The position numbers and the translations under genes are program-made. From Arthrobacter sp. UNC362MFTsu5.1 (lineage in GTDB: Bacteria > Actinomycetota > Actinomycetes > Actinomycetales > Micrococcaceae), in the NCBI RefSeq assembly GCF_000685965.1, contig NZ_JMLE01000007.1:1-64000 (forward strand): DNA of 64,000 bases. Reading direction: 5' to 3'. Each line of letters begins with the position of its first letter. Positions within the stretch are counted from its first letter, which is position 1. Below are positions 17,114 to 26,236 of this stretch, one piece after another. The notes under the pieces were generated by a model that ran no database searches, was not told the DNA's origin, and was given only the letters and a program-made list of their open reading frames with translations.

Positions 17114-17695
17114 CTAAACCGACGTGTGATATTTCTGCTGCGCGGCAGCAAGGCCGTCCTTGATGACAATCTCCACGGCGTCGGCGGCGTCATCCAGGAG
17201 GAACGGCAGTTCCTTCTTTTCGGCCGTGGCGAAGTCCTTCAGAACAAAGTCGGCGGTATCCATCCGGCCCGGCGGGCGGCCCACTCCGACGCGGACCCGA
17301 AGGTAGTCCTTGGTGGCCAGCGCTTTGGAAATGTCCCGGAGCCCGTTGTGGCCGCCTTCGCCGCCGCCGATCTTGAGCTTGACGGTATTGAAGGGAATGT
17401 CGATTTCGTCATGGACCGCCACGACGTGCTCCGGACCGATGTCGTAGAACTTCGATAGGGCGGACACCGGACCGCCGGAGACGTTCATGTAGCTCATGGG
17501 TTTGGCCAGGATGACGCGGGGTCCTCCGATCCCGAGCCGGCCCTCCAGGACGTGGGCGCGGGCCTTGTGGACTTTGAAACTGCCGCCCACCCGGCTCGCG
17601 AGTTCATCCAGCACCATTTGGCCGACGTTGTGACGGTTGTGGCTGTATTCGCTGCCGGGGTTGCCAAGGCCTACGATCAGCCAGGTGTCAGTCAT
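17114..17695 (-). CDS. pth: peptidyl-tRNA hydrolase
   Basis: 193 residues, the normal family length. It begins with the signature IVGLGNPGSEYSHNRHNVG, containing the conserved Asn and the catalytic His of the Pth family, and later has MSYMNVSGGPV and HDEIDIPF. The enzyme releases peptides from peptidyl-tRNAs that drop off the ribosome. It follows rplY, separated by about 90 bp containing a hairpin; pth-rplY-prs-glmU is a conserved actinobacterial order. Confidence 0.96.
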   Translation of the reverse strand: MTDTWLIVGLGNPGSEYSHNRHNVGQMVLDELASRVGGSFKVHKARAHVLEGRLGIGGPRVILAKPMSYMNVSGGPVSALSKFYDIGPEHVVAVHDEIDIPFNTVKLKIGGGEGGHNGLRDISKALATKDYLRVRVGVGRPPGRMDTADFVLKDFATAEKKELPFLLDDAADAVEIVIKDGLAAAQQKYHTSV

Positions 17696-17737
17696 TCGTC
17701 AATCCTAGGGTTGTTGCAAACGGGCTTTAATACGGCA

Positions 17738-17767
17738 GTGGCCGGGCCCCGACAGGGACCCGGCCAC
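17738..17767 (-). terminator. hairpin between rplY and pth
   Basis: GTGGCCGGG (17738-17746) pairs with CCCGGCCAC (17759-17767), with a further CCC/GGG pair inside. It lies about 20 bp past the rplY stop, so it probably limits read-through from rplY into pth. Confidence 0.55.
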
Positions 17768-17786
17768 GAGAAACGGGCTGCCGGAA

Positions 17787-18377
17787 TTACTCGGCTGAAG
17801 CCTCGGAGGTGGCGCCTTCGGAAGCCTCTTCGTCGGAAACCTCGGTGGCCTCGGAGATGTTGACCACCAGGGACTCGGGGTCGGCCAGCAGGATGGAACC
17901 CTTCGGCAGGACGAGGTCGGAAGCGTGGATGTGCTCGCCGGCGGAACGGCCTTCGATGCTGACCTCGACGGCGGTGGGCAGGTGGGTTGCCTCGGCCTCG
18001 AGGGAAACAACGGTCATTTCCTGGTTGTAGGCGTTGCCCGGAGCCAGTTCACCGGTGAGGTGGACGGGAACGTCGACGGTAACCTTTTCGCCGGTGCGGA
18101 CGGTCAGGAGGTCGAGGTGCTCGACGATCTGCTTGATCGGGTTGCGCTGGATGTCCTTGACGAGGGCCAGGTGCTGTTCGCCGTTGATGTCCAGGGTCAG
18201 CAGGGCGTTGGCGGTGCGGACGGCCAGGGTGGTGGCCTTCGCCGGGAGGGTGATGTGGATCGGCTCTGCGCCGTGGCCGTAGATGACGGCGGGGATCAGG
18301 TTGGCCATGCGTGCGCGGCGGGCGAAGCCCTTGCCGAATTCGGTGCGTACTTCTGCTGCGAGCTTCTGCTCAGACAT
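17787..18377 (-). CDS. rplY: 50S ribosomal protein L25 / general stress protein Ctc
   Basis: 196 residues from the ATG at 18377, which has a strong AAGGAG seven bases upstream; the longer open frame is not needed. Residues 1-95 form the L25 5S-rRNA-binding domain (EVRTEFGKGFARRARMAN). A TL5/Ctc beta-domain follows, and the C-terminus is a short acidic Glu/Ser/Ala tail. This two-domain form is the usual actinobacterial L25. It binds 5S rRNA in the central protuberance. Confidence 0.95.
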   Translation of the reverse strand: MSEQKLAAEVRTEFGKGFARRARMANLIPAVIYGHGAEPIHITLPAKATTLAVRTANALLTLDINGEQHLALVKDIQRNPIKQIVEHLDLLTVRTGEKVTVDVPVHLTGELAPGNAYNQEMTVVSLEAEATHLPTAVEVSIEGRSAGEHIHASDLVLPKGSILLADPESLVVNISEATEVSDEEASEGATSEASAE

Positions 18378-18541
18378 GTAAATCTCCTTGAAATCTAAAC
18401 GGGTGTTCAGCAAGGGCGGAGGTCTGTTTGCGACCTTCAACGCCGGGCGGCCCGTGGCCGGCCCTTCAAGAAGGGAGATTCAGACCCAGTCGATAACGGA
18501 GACTGCTCTCCCTCGCCAAGGTATCGTGGACCAGCCTACCA

Positions 18542-18577
18542 GCGTTGGGCCCTGTTACTGAAAACGGGGCCCAACGC
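18542..18577 (-). terminator. strong hairpin downstream of prs
   Basis: An 11-bp perfect stem (18542-18552, GCGTTGGGCCC, with its complement at 18567-18577) closes a 14-nt loop containing AAAA/TTTT. It lies about 75 bp past the prs stop in the leftward direction. Confidence 0.6.
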
Positions 18578-18601
18578 CGGCGGGCTCGGATCCCCACCAG
18601 C

Positions 18602-18629
18602 TCCCTAAGCTCGCAAGCTCGCTCAGGGA
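18602..18629. repeat. REP-like imperfect palindrome after prs
   Basis: TCCCTaAGC at the left pairs with GCTcAGGGA at the right, with one A/C mismatch, around TCGCAAGCTC; the inner part also repeats AGCTCGC directly. Elements of this GAGCGAGCTTGCGAGCTTAGGGAGC-like type are, to my recollection, scattered near gene ends in Arthrobacter genomes; a genome search would confirm. Confidence 0.45.
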
Positions 18630-18652
18630 ACCCTGCTGGCGTGGGCCCTGGC

Positions 18653-19633
18653 TTAGGCGTTGCCGTCGAACAGGCTGGTGACGGAGCCGTCGTCGAACAC
18701 TTCACGGATGGCGCGGGCAATCAACGGTGCGATGGACAGCACTGTCAGCTGCGCGAAGCGCTTGTCAGCCGGGATGGGCAGCGTGTCGGTGACCACCACT
18801 TCGCGGGCACCCGACTCGGCGAGCCTGCGGGCAGCCGGGTCGGAGAAGACGGCGTGGGTCGCCGCGATGATGACATCCTTGGCGCCGGCGTTCTTCAGCA
18901 CCTGGACGGCCCCGGAGATGGTTCCGCCGGTGTCGATCATGTCGTCGATCAGGACGCAGGTGCGGCCTTCGATCTGCCCCACGACGGTCTTGGACACGGC
19001 CTGGTTCGGAACCGTGAGGTCGCGGCTCTTGTGGACGAACGCCAGCGGGGCACCGCCGAGGCGCTCGGCCCACTGTTCGGCCACGCGGACGCGGCCGGTG
19101 TCCGGGGAGACAACGGTGATGTTGTCCGCGGCGACGCGCGTGCGGATGTAGTCGGCCAGCAGCGGGATGGCCATGAGGTGGTCAACCGGACCGTCGAAGA
19201 AGCCCTGGATCTGCGAGGTGTGCAGGTCAACGCTCATGATGCGGTCCGCGCCGGCCGTCTTGTACAGGTCAGCCACCAGACGGGCGGAGATCGGCTCGCG
19301 GCCGCGGCCCTTCTTGTCCTGGCGGGAGTAGGGGTAGAAGGGCGAAACCACGGTGATGCGCTTGGCGGATGCCCGCTTCAGCGAATCAATCATGATCAGC
19401 TGTTCCATGAGGTGGTTGTTCAGCGGGGCCGGGTGCGCCTGGATGACGAAGGCGTCCGTGCCGCGGACGCTCTCTCCGGCGCGTACGTAGATTTCCCCGT
19501 TGGCAAAATCGTAGGCATCCACCGGCAGCAGTTCAGTGCCCAGCTCCTTGGCGATCTCCCGCGCAAGCTCGGGGTGGGCCCGCCCTGCGGCGAGAACCAG
19601 TTTCTTCTCGCCGCGTGCCGTAATTTCGGTCAT
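18653..19633 (-). CDS. prs: ribose-phosphate pyrophosphokinase
   Basis: 326 residues. Key class I PRPP synthetase motifs are present: FANGEIYVR, the flexible loop segment SRQDKKGRGREPISA, the active-site His in SVDLHTSQIQGFF, and the PRPP-binding VLIDDMIDTGGT. It makes PRPP from ribose-5-phosphate and ATP for nucleotide, His and Trp synthesis. Its ATG overlaps the glmU stop as ATGA, so the two are translationally coupled. Confidence 0.97.
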   Translation of the reverse strand: MTEITARGEKKLVLAAGRAHPELAREIAKELGTELLPVDAYDFANGEIYVRAGESVRGTDAFVIQAHPAPLNNHLMEQLIMIDSLKRASAKRITVVSPFYPYSRQDKKGRGREPISARLVADLYKTAGADRIMSVDLHTSQIQGFFDGPVDHLMAIPLLADYIRTRVAADNITVVSPDTGRVRVAEQWAERLGGAPLAFVHKSRDLTVPNQAVSKTVVGQIEGRTCVLIDDMIDTGGTISGAVQVLKNAGAKDVIIAATHAVFSDPAARRLAESGAREVVVTDTLPIPADKRFAQLTVLSIAPLIARAIREVFDDGSVTSLFDGNA

Positions 19634-21156
19634 GATTGCTTGCCCTCTTCTGTAGGTGCCGGGGTGCTTGAGGAATCCAGGGGCGGCTGTGCCGCGGCTG
19701 TTTCGCTGACCGGCGCCGTTGCCCCCGCGGCTTCGGCCAGTACTGCTGAGATGGAGCCCGGCCGGTGCGAGACGACCCAGCCTTCGGCGTTCCGCTGCTT
19801 GGCCACCGAGATGGCCAGCGCGCCGGCGGGAACGTCCTGCCGGATCACCGCGCCGGCTCCGCTGTAGGCACCGTCGCCCACCTGGACCGGAGCGACGAAG
19901 ACCGTGTTGGAACCCGTGCGCACGCCGGAGCCGATCACGGTGCGGTGCTTGTGCTCGCCGTCGTAGTTGGCCGTGATGTTGCCACAGCCGATGTTGGTGT
20001 CCTCGCCGATTTCCGCATCGCCGGCGTAGCCGAGGTGCGACAGTTTGGAACCGCGGCCGATCGTGACGTTCTTGGTTTCGTAGAAGGCGCCGATCTTGCC
20101 GGTCTCCCCCAGCACCGTTCCCGGGCGGAGGTAGGTGAACGGTCCGACGCTCGCGTTCGCGCCGATCGCAGCTCCGGAGCCGTGCGTCCGCGTCACCTTG
20201 GCGCCCTCGCCAATGGTGACGTCCGTCAGCGTGGTGTCAGGGCCGACGACGGCGTCCCTCGCCACCGTCGTGGCGCCGTGCAGCTGGGTGTTGGGCAGGA
20301 TCCGGACGTCCTCGGCGAGGGTCACCGTGGAGTCGATCCACGTGGTGGCGGGGTCCACGACCGTCACACCGGCGCGCATCCAGGCCTCCACCGTGCGCCG
20401 GTTGTGTTCGGCTCCGAGTGCCGAGAGCTGGACGCGGTCGTTGGCGCCTTCGACCTGCCAGCGGTCGTTGGTGACCACGGCGGCCACCCGCCCGCCGGCC
20501 GCGCGGGCAATGCCCAGAACGTCGGTGAGGTACATCTCGCCCTGGGCATTGTCCGTGGTGACGTGGGCCAGTGCGTCGCGGAGGACGGCGGCGTCGAAGG
20601 CGTAGATCCCGGAATTGATTTCTCGGATTTCACGTTCCTCGTCGGAGGCGTCCTTGTGCTCGCGGATTCCCGTGACGGTGCCGTCGGCCGCCCGCAGGAT
20701 CCGGCCGTAGCCTGCCGCGTCGTCGAGGACCGCGGTCAGGACCGTGACGGCGTTGCGTTCGTGTTCGTGGATCAGGACCAGCTCGGCAAGCAGCTCCGCC
20801 GAGAGCAACGGCACGTCGCCGTAGGTGACCACAACGGTGCCGCTGAGCGGTCCGCCGGCGTCGAGGGCTTCCAGCGCCGCCTGCACGGCGCGGCCGGTGC
20901 CGGGGACTTCATCCTGGTCCACGATCAGCGCCGCGGGATCAAGCCGGGAGACGTGCGCGGCCACGAGGTCGCGCTCGTGCCGGACCACAAGGGCCAGCTG
21001 GCGGGGATCGATGGTGCGGGCAGCACGCAGGGCGTGGCCAACCAGCGAAAGGCCGCCGATTTCGTGGAGAATCTTGGGCGTCCGGGATTTCATCCGGGTA
21101 CCGGCACCTGCAGCTAGGACGATGACGGCGGCGGGGCCGGTTGTCTCGGGGCTCAC
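19630..21156 (-). CDS. glmU: bifunctional GlmU: UDP-GlcNAc pyrophosphorylase / glucosamine-1-phosphate acetyltransferase
   Basis: 508 residues from a GTG with AAGGAGAG upstream. The N-terminal uridylyltransferase has VLAAGAGTRM and PKILHEIGG; the C-terminal half is a left-handed beta-helix acetyltransferase (hexapeptide repeats such as IGANASVGPFTYLRPGT and the Lys-containing KIGAFYETKNVTIG). A proline/alanine-rich tail of about 35 residues ends the protein, as in other actinobacteria. It provides UDP-GlcNAc for peptidoglycan and for any HexNAc polysaccharide made by the 0.5-5.1 kb operon. Confidence 0.97.
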   Translation of the reverse strand: MSPETTGPAAVIVLAAGAGTRMKSRTPKILHEIGGLSLVGHALRAARTIDPRQLALVVRHERDLVAAHVSRLDPAALIVDQDEVPGTGRAVQAALEALDAGGPLSGTVVVTYGDVPLLSAELLAELVLIHEHERNAVTVLTAVLDDAAGYGRILRAADGTVTGIREHKDASDEEREIREINSGIYAFDAAVLRDALAHVTTDNAQGEMYLTDVLGIARAAGGRVAAVVTNDRWQVEGANDRVQLSALGAEHNRRTVEAWMRAGVTVVDPATTWIDSTVTLAEDVRILPNTQLHGATTVARDAVVGPDTTLTDVTIGEGAKVTRTHGSGAAIGANASVGPFTYLRPGTVLGETGKIGAFYETKNVTIGRGSKLSHLGYAGDAEIGEDTNIGCGNITANYDGEHKHRTVIGSGVRTGSNTVFVAPVQVGDGAYSGAGAVIRQDVPAGALAISVAKQRNAEGWVVSHRPGSISAVLAEAAGATAPVSETAAAQPPLDSSSTPAPTEEGKQS

Positions 21157-21249
21157 GTACAGGCTCTCCTTGCTTGGTGGATCTCAGTTGCGCGCACTTT
21201 CACACCTTTGCCGGTCTGTTCCGGATCCGGGATCCGTCCGCAGCGGCAG

Positions 21250-21321
21250 TTCCGCCCATAGGATTCGAACCTATACTCCACGGCTCCAAAGGCCGGGGTG
21301 CTGCCATTACACCAGGGCGGA
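21250..21321 (-). tRNA. tRNA-Gln (anticodon TTG)
   Basis: Reading leftward, a 7-bp acceptor stem TCCGCCC/GGGCGGA, D-arm GTGT/GCAC, anticodon loop CTTTGGA giving anticodon TTG, 5-nt variable loop and T-arm ATAGG-TTCGAAT-CCTAT form a complete cloverleaf of 72 nt. The discriminator base is A and CCA is not encoded. One C/T mismatch sits at the top of the anticodon stem. Confidence 0.93.
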
Positions 21322-21425
21322 CCGTGCCCGGACCCGCAGCCCCGTGGCACGAGAACCAATTCTGCCACGAAGGTCGGCGGACTTGCGACTCGGGGCCCGG
21401 TGCATCCCTAAGGCATGATGGGACG

Positions 21426-22115
21426 GTGAGCAAGATCAACGGTGCGCCCGCTGGCGCCGGAAGCCCTCCCGGCCGGCCCGTCAGGGCACCCGGTTACATC
21501 CCCCGGCCCCGCATGACCGGTGCGCAGCGCCGCTCACAGCTGATCGACATCGGACGCGGACTCTTCGCCATCCGGGGTCTTGACGGCACCACGATCGAAG
21601 AAATTGCGGCTGCTGCGGGCGTATCGAAGCCCGTGATCTATGAGCACTTCGGGTCCAAGGAAGGCCTCTACACCCAGGTGGTGGAGTACGAGTTCCGGAT
21701 CCTGCTGGCCGCCATCAATGACGCCCTCACGGACGAAGCCAAGCCACGGGTCCAGGTGGAGCGGGCAGCACTGGCCCTGTTGACGTACATCGAGGACCGC
21801 ACGGACGGATTCCGGATCCTGATGCGGGACGCACCGCCGTCGCAGCCCGAAGGCGCCTTTTCCACGCTGCTCTCCCACGTCACCGCGCGGGTGGAACACA
21901 TCCTGTCCGACGAGTTCGCCCGCCGCGGGTTCAGTGCGGCCGACGGCGCCATGTACGCCCAGATGCTGGTGGGCATGGTGGCCATGACCGGGCAGTGGTG
22001 GCAGGACAGCCGCACGCCGGACAAGCGCGCCGTGGCCGCCCACCTGGTGAACCTCGCCTGGAACGGCCTCACGGGGCTGCAGAAGGAACCCGAGCTCCGG
22101 TCCGACGTGGACTAA
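21426..22115 (+). CDS. TetR/AcrR family transcriptional regulator
   Basis: 229 residues from a GTG, divergent from the tRNA and glmU. After about 30 Pro/Gly-rich residues comes the TetR DNA-binding domain (RRSQLIDIGRGLFAIRG, TTIEEIAAAAGVSKPVIYEHFGSKEGLY). The C-terminal ligand domain (FRILMRDAPPSQPEGAF and GMVAMTGQWWQD) resembles the regulator found next to glmU in Mycobacterium (Rv1019). The ligand and targets are unknown. The gene converges with the ABC-F gene. Confidence 0.9.
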   Translation: MSKINGAPAGAGSPPGRPVRAPGYIPRPRMTGAQRRSQLIDIGRGLFAIRGLDGTTIEEIAAAAGVSKPVIYEHFGSKEGLYTQVVEYEFRILLAAINDALTDEAKPRVQVERAALALLTYIEDRTDGFRILMRDAPPSQPEGAFSTLLSHVTARVEHILSDEFARRGFSAADGAMYAQMLVGMVAMTGQWWQDSRTPDKRAVAAHLVNLAWNGLTGLQKEPELRSDVD

Positions 22116-22127
22116 GGCCCGCCGCCC

Positions 22128-22198
22128 GGTGAGGCAGTCATCCTCTGCGTGCTGCTCCTTCGTCGCTTTGACGCACGCTGCCGGATAACTCCCTCACC
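22128..22198. terminator. nested inverted repeat between convergent TetR and ABC-F genes
   Basis: Outer arms GGTGAGG (22128-22134) and CCTCACC (22192-22198) enclose inner arms GCGTGC (22147-22152) and GCACGC (22173-22178). It fits a bidirectional terminator, or a copy of a dispersed palindromic repeat; a genome search would tell. Confidence 0.4.
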
Positions 22199-22221
22199 CG
22201 CATTGCTGGCCGGCCCCCTTA

Positions 22222-24057
22222 TTACTCTCCGAGCACTTCCAGCGCTTCGAGCCATTCGAGTTCCAGGGCTTCGCGTTCTTCGGCCAGGGTTTTGAGTTTC
22301 TTGTTCAGGTCTGCCATGGCGTCGAAGTCGTTGTCGGCGGTGCTCTTGACCATCTGGGCGTGGATCTTTTCCTCCTGCTGGGTCAGTTTGCCCAGCTGGC
22401 GGTCGATCCGGTTCTTGGCTTTGCGGGCGTCGCGCTTCTGTGCTTCGGAGGGGCCGGCCGGGCCCTCGGCGGCGGGTGCCGAGCTGCCGCTGGCGCCGAT
22501 GACGGGGTTGCCGCCGCCTGTGATGGTGGAGCCGGCCAGGGCGCCTTCGCGCAGTTCCAGGTACTGGTCCACGCCCCGCGGCAGCGCGCGGATCTTGCCG
22601 TCGCCCAACAGCGCCATCTGGTGGTCGGTTACGCGCTCCAGCAGGTAGCGGTCGTGGCTCACCACAACGAGCGTGCCCGGCCAGCCGTCCAGGACGTCTT
22701 CGACGGCGGCGAGCGTGTCGGTGTCCAGGTCGTTGGTGGGCTCGTCGAGCATCAGCACGTTGGGTTCGCCAACGAGCAGGCGCAGGAGCTGGAGGCGGCG
22801 GCGTTCGCCACCGGACAGGTCCTTGACCGGGGTCCACTGCTTCTCATTGGTGAAGCCGAGCTGTTCCACCAGCTGGCCGGCGCTGAATTCCTTGCCGCCA
22901 ACATTGAAGGACCGCTTTTCGCGCTCGATCACTTCGATGACCCGCAGGTCCTTGACGTCGTCGAGTTCCTTGACCTCCTGGGTCAGCACGGCGGTAACAA
23001 CGGTCTTGCCGCGCTTGACCTTGCCGGAGGTGGGCTGGATTTCGCCGTTGAGGAGCTTGAGCAGGGTGGTCTTGCCGGCGCCGTTGACGCCCACCAGCCC
23101 CAGCCGCTCCCCCGGTGCGAGGCGGAGGGTGATGTTGTCGAAGAGCTTCTGGCCGGCTTCGCCACCGAGGAAGTCCAGGGAAACGTGCTCAAGGTCCAGC
23201 ACGTCCTTGCCGAGGCGCGCCGTGGCCATCTTGCTCAGCGCCATCGAGTCGCGGGGCTCCGGGACGTCGGCGATCAGCGCGTTGGCGGCTTCGATGCGGA
23301 ACTTCGGCTTGGCGGTGCGGGCGGGGGCGCCGCGGCGCAGCCAGGCGAGTTCCTTCTTGACGAGCTGCTGGCGCTTGCCTTCCATTACCGAAGCCGAGCG
23401 GTCCCGTTCGGCGCGGGCCAGGACGTAGGCCGCGTAGCCGCCTTCGAACGGGTCCATGATTCCGTCGTGGATTTCCCAGGTCTTGTTGCAGACTTCGTCG
23501 AGGAACCAGCGGTCGTGGGTGACCACCAGGAAGGCGCCCTGGTTGGCGCGCCAGCGGGTCTTGAGGTGGCGGGAGAGCCAGGCGACCCCTTCGACGTCGA
23601 GGTGGTTGGTGGGCTCATCGAGCATGATGACGTCGTGGTCTTCGATCAGCAGCTTGGCCAGCGCAACGCGCCGTTTCTGCCCGCCGGAGAGGGCATGTAC
23701 GTTGGCGTGCCAGTCGACGTCGGACACCAGGCCGCCCATGACCTCGCGGATCTGCGGGTTGCGGGCCCATTCGTAGTCCGCCTGGTCGCCGACGATGGCG
23801 GCACCGACCGTGAGGTCGCCGTCGAGCACGTCGCTCTGGTCGAGGTAGCCGATGTTGACTTCGCTGCGCTTGGTCACGCGGCCGGAATCGGGGGTGGAGC
23901 GCATCGCCAGCAGGCGCATGAGGGTGGACTTGCCGTCGCCGTTTCGGCCCACCATGCCGATCCGGTCACCCTCTTCAAGGCCGAGGGTAACGCCGTCGAG
24001 GACGGTGCGGGTTGCATACGAGACCGTGAGGTTCTCGCCGCCGAGCAGGTGAGCCAC
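22222..24057 (-). CDS. ABC-F family ATPase (Uup/EttA-like, ribosome-associated)
   Basis: 611 residues from the GTG at 24057; the open frame extends further upstream but homology-like sequence begins at AHLLGGENLTVSY. Two ABC domains in one chain without membrane segments: P-loops GRNGDGKST and GVNGAGKTT, signatures LSGGQKRR and LSGGERRR, Walker B VIMLDEPTNHLD and VLMLDEPTNDLD. A charged C-terminal coiled coil (about 530-605) is typical of the Uup branch. Such proteins act on the ribosome in translation quality control or antibiotic protection rather than in transport. It lies 62 bp behind ispE. Confidence 0.93.
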   Translation of the reverse strand: MAHLLGGENLTVSYATRTVLDGVTLGLEEGDRIGMVGRNGDGKSTLMRLLAMRSTPDSGRVTKRSEVNIGYLDQSDVLDGDLTVGAAIVGDQADYEWARNPQIREVMGGLVSDVDWHANVHALSGGQKRRVALAKLLIEDHDVIMLDEPTNHLDVEGVAWLSRHLKTRWRANQGAFLVVTHDRWFLDEVCNKTWEIHDGIMDPFEGGYAAYVLARAERDRSASVMEGKRQQLVKKELAWLRRGAPARTAKPKFRIEAANALIADVPEPRDSMALSKMATARLGKDVLDLEHVSLDFLGGEAGQKLFDNITLRLAPGERLGLVGVNGAGKTTLLKLLNGEIQPTSGKVKRGKTVVTAVLTQEVKELDDVKDLRVIEVIEREKRSFNVGGKEFSAGQLVEQLGFTNEKQWTPVKDLSGGERRRLQLLRLLVGEPNVLMLDEPTNDLDTDTLAAVEDVLDGWPGTLVVVSHDRYLLERVTDHQMALLGDGKIRALPRGVDQYLELREGALAGSTITGGGNPVIGASGSSAPAAEGPAGPSEAQKRDARKAKNRIDRQLGKLTQQEEKIHAQMVKSTADNDFDAMADLNKKLKTLAEEREALELEWLEALEVLGE

Positions 24058-24119
24058 TGGGAACTGCTTTCTTCGGTGGAAATTCGTCGAACGTAAAGGG
24101 TCGAACGGGGTCGGAAGTA

Positions 24120-25082
24120 CTAAAGGAGCGTATCGGAGATGATGCGGGCCCCGTGCACCGGTCCATGGACGGCCAGTGCGTTCAGGCCGTGATGGCCGAG
24201 GTCCTCCGCGAGGCTGGCAGCCGCTGCAGGGCTGTGCGTGAGCAGGGCCACGGTGGGGCCGGACCCTGAAACAAGTCCGGCGATCGCTCCGCACGATTCG
24301 CCAAGTCCAAGGATATCGCGCAGTCCCGGCGCCAGCTCAATGGAGGCCCGCTGGAGGTCGTTGACCAGGACGCGGCTCAAGGCGTCCGCGTCCCCGCTGC
24401 GCAGCGCCTGCAGGATCTTCGGATCCACGGCGTCGGGCTCTTCCACGGTGACGCCTTCGGCGAGGCGAAGGCGGTCCAGGGTGCGGAAGACCTCCGGCGT
24501 GGACAGCCCGTAGTCGGCCGTGACCAGGACCCAGTCCATTTGCGCTTTGGCCAGCGCGGGAGACAACTCATCCCCTACGCCGAGTCCCACCGCGGTGCCG
24601 CCGAGGAGGGAAAACGGGACGTCGGCCCCGAGTTCTGCGGCCAGGTGGGCGAGCTCATCACGGGACAGCCCGCTGTTCCAGAGGGCGTCGCAGGCGAGCA
24701 GCGTGGCTGCGGCGTCTGCTGATCCTCCCCCCATGCCGCCGGCCACGGGGACCCGCTTGGTGATTTCCAGGTGGACACCGGTGGAGTGCTCGGACACGTC
24801 TGCCATGATGGCGGCCGCCTTGTAGGCGAGATTCCGTTCGTCGAGCGGTATGTCCACGTCCGCCAGATCCAGCGTGCTGGCCGGACTGATGCTGACCGTA
24901 ATGCCCTCCGTGGGAGTGCTGGTGGCAGCCACTTCCTCGTAGAGGGAAACGGCGAGGTAGACACTGGCCACGGAATGGTAGCCGTCCTCACGCAGCGGGC
25001 CCACATCCAGCGAGACGTTGATTTTGCCGGGAGCCTTGACCCGGACCGTCCTCGCGGCAAAGCGCCCTCTCACTGCGTTCAT
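24120..25082 (-). CDS. ispE: 4-diphosphocytidyl-2-C-methyl-D-erythritol kinase
   Basis: 320 residues. The GHMP kinase motifs are clear: VKAPGKINVSLDVG at the N-terminus, the ATP-binding PVAGGMGGGSADAAATLLA in the middle, and SGSGPTVALL near the C-terminus. It phosphorylates CDP-ME in the MEP isoprenoid pathway. Order tatD-rpfB-rsmA-ispE is conserved with Mycobacterium. Confidence 0.96.
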   Translation of the reverse strand: MNAVRGRFAARTVRVKAPGKINVSLDVGPLREDGYHSVASVYLAVSLYEEVAATSTPTEGITVSISPASTLDLADVDIPLDERNLAYKAAAIMADVSEHSTGVHLEITKRVPVAGGMGGGSADAAATLLACDALWNSGLSRDELAHLAAELGADVPFSLLGGTAVGLGVGDELSPALAKAQMDWVLVTADYGLSTPEVFRTLDRLRLAEGVTVEEPDAVDPKILQALRSGDADALSRVLVNDLQRASIELAPGLRDILGLGESCGAIAGLVSGSGPTVALLTHSPAAAASLAEDLGHHGLNALAVHGPVHGARIISDTLL

Positions 25083-25164
25083 GAGTCCAAGCTATGGCAT
25101 GGCAGCGTCAGGCTCCAAGCATGCGCACCCATGGTGACACCCGATGCGGCAGCGCCCCTGCGAC

Positions 25165-26052
25165 TCAACCCTGCGCGGCCTGACGGGCTTCGGCAATCCG
25201 CGCGAACGCCGCGATGTCGATTACTTCGCCCCGGGCAGTGGGATCAACACCTGCCGCCAGCAGGCAACGTTCGGCCTCCGCGGCGCTTCCGGCCCATCCG
25301 GCCAGGGCGGCACGCAGGGTTTTCCGGCGCTGCGCGAACGCGGCGTCGATGACGGCGAAGACCTGTTCGCGGGTGGCCGACGTCACCGGCGGCTCACGGC
25401 GGGTGAAGGCGACAAGCCCCGAGTGGATCTTGGGTGCAGGCCAGAAGACATTCATGCCGATCACGCCGGCCTTGCGCATGCTGCTGTACCAGGCGGCCTT
25501 CACCGACGGCACACCGTAGGTCTTGGACCCGGGGCCGGCGGCGAGCCGGTCCGCCACCTCGTCCTGGACCATGACCAGGCCGTGCCGGAGGCTCGGGAAG
25601 TGCTGCAGGAGGTGGAGCACCACCGGCACCGCGACGTTGTACGGGAGGTTCGCCACGAGGGCAGTGGGTTCCACCGGCAGTTCCGTGACCCTCATGGCGT
25701 CGGCCAGCACCAGATGGAAATCCTTGGCGGCGTCGGGGCGCCACTGCTGCACAGTGCCCGGCAGTTTGGCGGCGAGGACCGGATCGATTTCGACGGCGAC
25801 GACCGACTTGGCGGCGTCCAGCAATCCCAGGGTGAGCGAGCCCAGTCCGGGACCCACCTCGAGGACGGTCTCGTCGGCGTGGATGTCAGCGGCAGCGACG
25901 ATCCGGCGGATGGTGTTGCCGTCGATCACGAAGTTCTGGCCCAGGGTCTTCGTGGGGCGGACCCCGATTTCCTCGGCGAGCCGGCGGACGTCGGAGGCGC
26001 CAAAGAGTGGTGCGGGCGCGGTGCCGGAGGCGGCGGGGGTCGGTTCAGTCAC
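25165..26052 (-). CDS. rsmA: 16S rRNA (adenine-1518/1519-N6)-dimethyltransferase
   Basis: 295 residues from a GTG. SAM-binding GPGLGSLT is preceded by the family motif [13 protein letters not shown], and the catalytic NLPYNVAVP (NLPY) is present. RsmA/KsgA dimethylates two adenines in helix 45 of 16S rRNA during 30S assembly. It is separated from the upstream rpfB by a strong terminator, so it probably has its own promoter in the 100 bp before its start. Confidence 0.96.
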   Translation of the reverse strand: MTEPTPAASGTAPAPLFGASDVRRLAEEIGVRPTKTLGQNFVIDGNTIRRIVAAADIHADETVLEVGPGLGSLTLGLLDAAKSVVAVEIDPVLAAKLPGTVQQWRPDAAKDFHLVLADAMRVTELPVEPTALVANLPYNVAVPVVLHLLQHFPSLRHGLVMVQDEVADRLAAGPGSKTYGVPSVKAAWYSSMRKAGVIGMNVFWPAPKIHSGLVAFTRREPPVTSATREQVFAVIDAAFAQRRKTLRAALAGWAGSAAEAERCLLAAGVDPTARGEVIDIAAFARIAEARQAAQG

Positions 26053-26152
26053 CTAGGTATCCTATCCCGCCGGCCTGCGGCGGCCGTGTCCGACGCCGGC
26101 CGGCGCTGCCGTCCCAGGCGGCAGTATTCGGAGGGGTCGCCATGGGGACGGC

Positions 26153-26188
26153 AAAGGGCCAGGTCCGGCGTTCCGGACCTGGCCCTTT
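26153..26188 (-). terminator. strong terminator after rpfB
   Basis: A perfect 16-bp stem (AAAGGGCCAGGTCCGG at 26153-26168 with its complement at 26173-26188) closes a CGTT tetraloop, flanked by A and T runs on either side. It lies about 50 bp past the rpfB stop. Confidence 0.85.
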
Positions 26189-26236
26189 ATTGCGTCGCGG
26201 CGGTGGTCAGCTGCCGCGATACACGATCAGTAACTG

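Noticed and set aside
21250-21321. tRNA-Gln as an integration (att) site
   Set aside because: No integrase or direct repeat of the tRNA end was found nearby.
22360-24096. 578-codon frame antisense to the ABC-F gene
   Set aside because: Mirror of a well-defined gene; no domain is recognisable.
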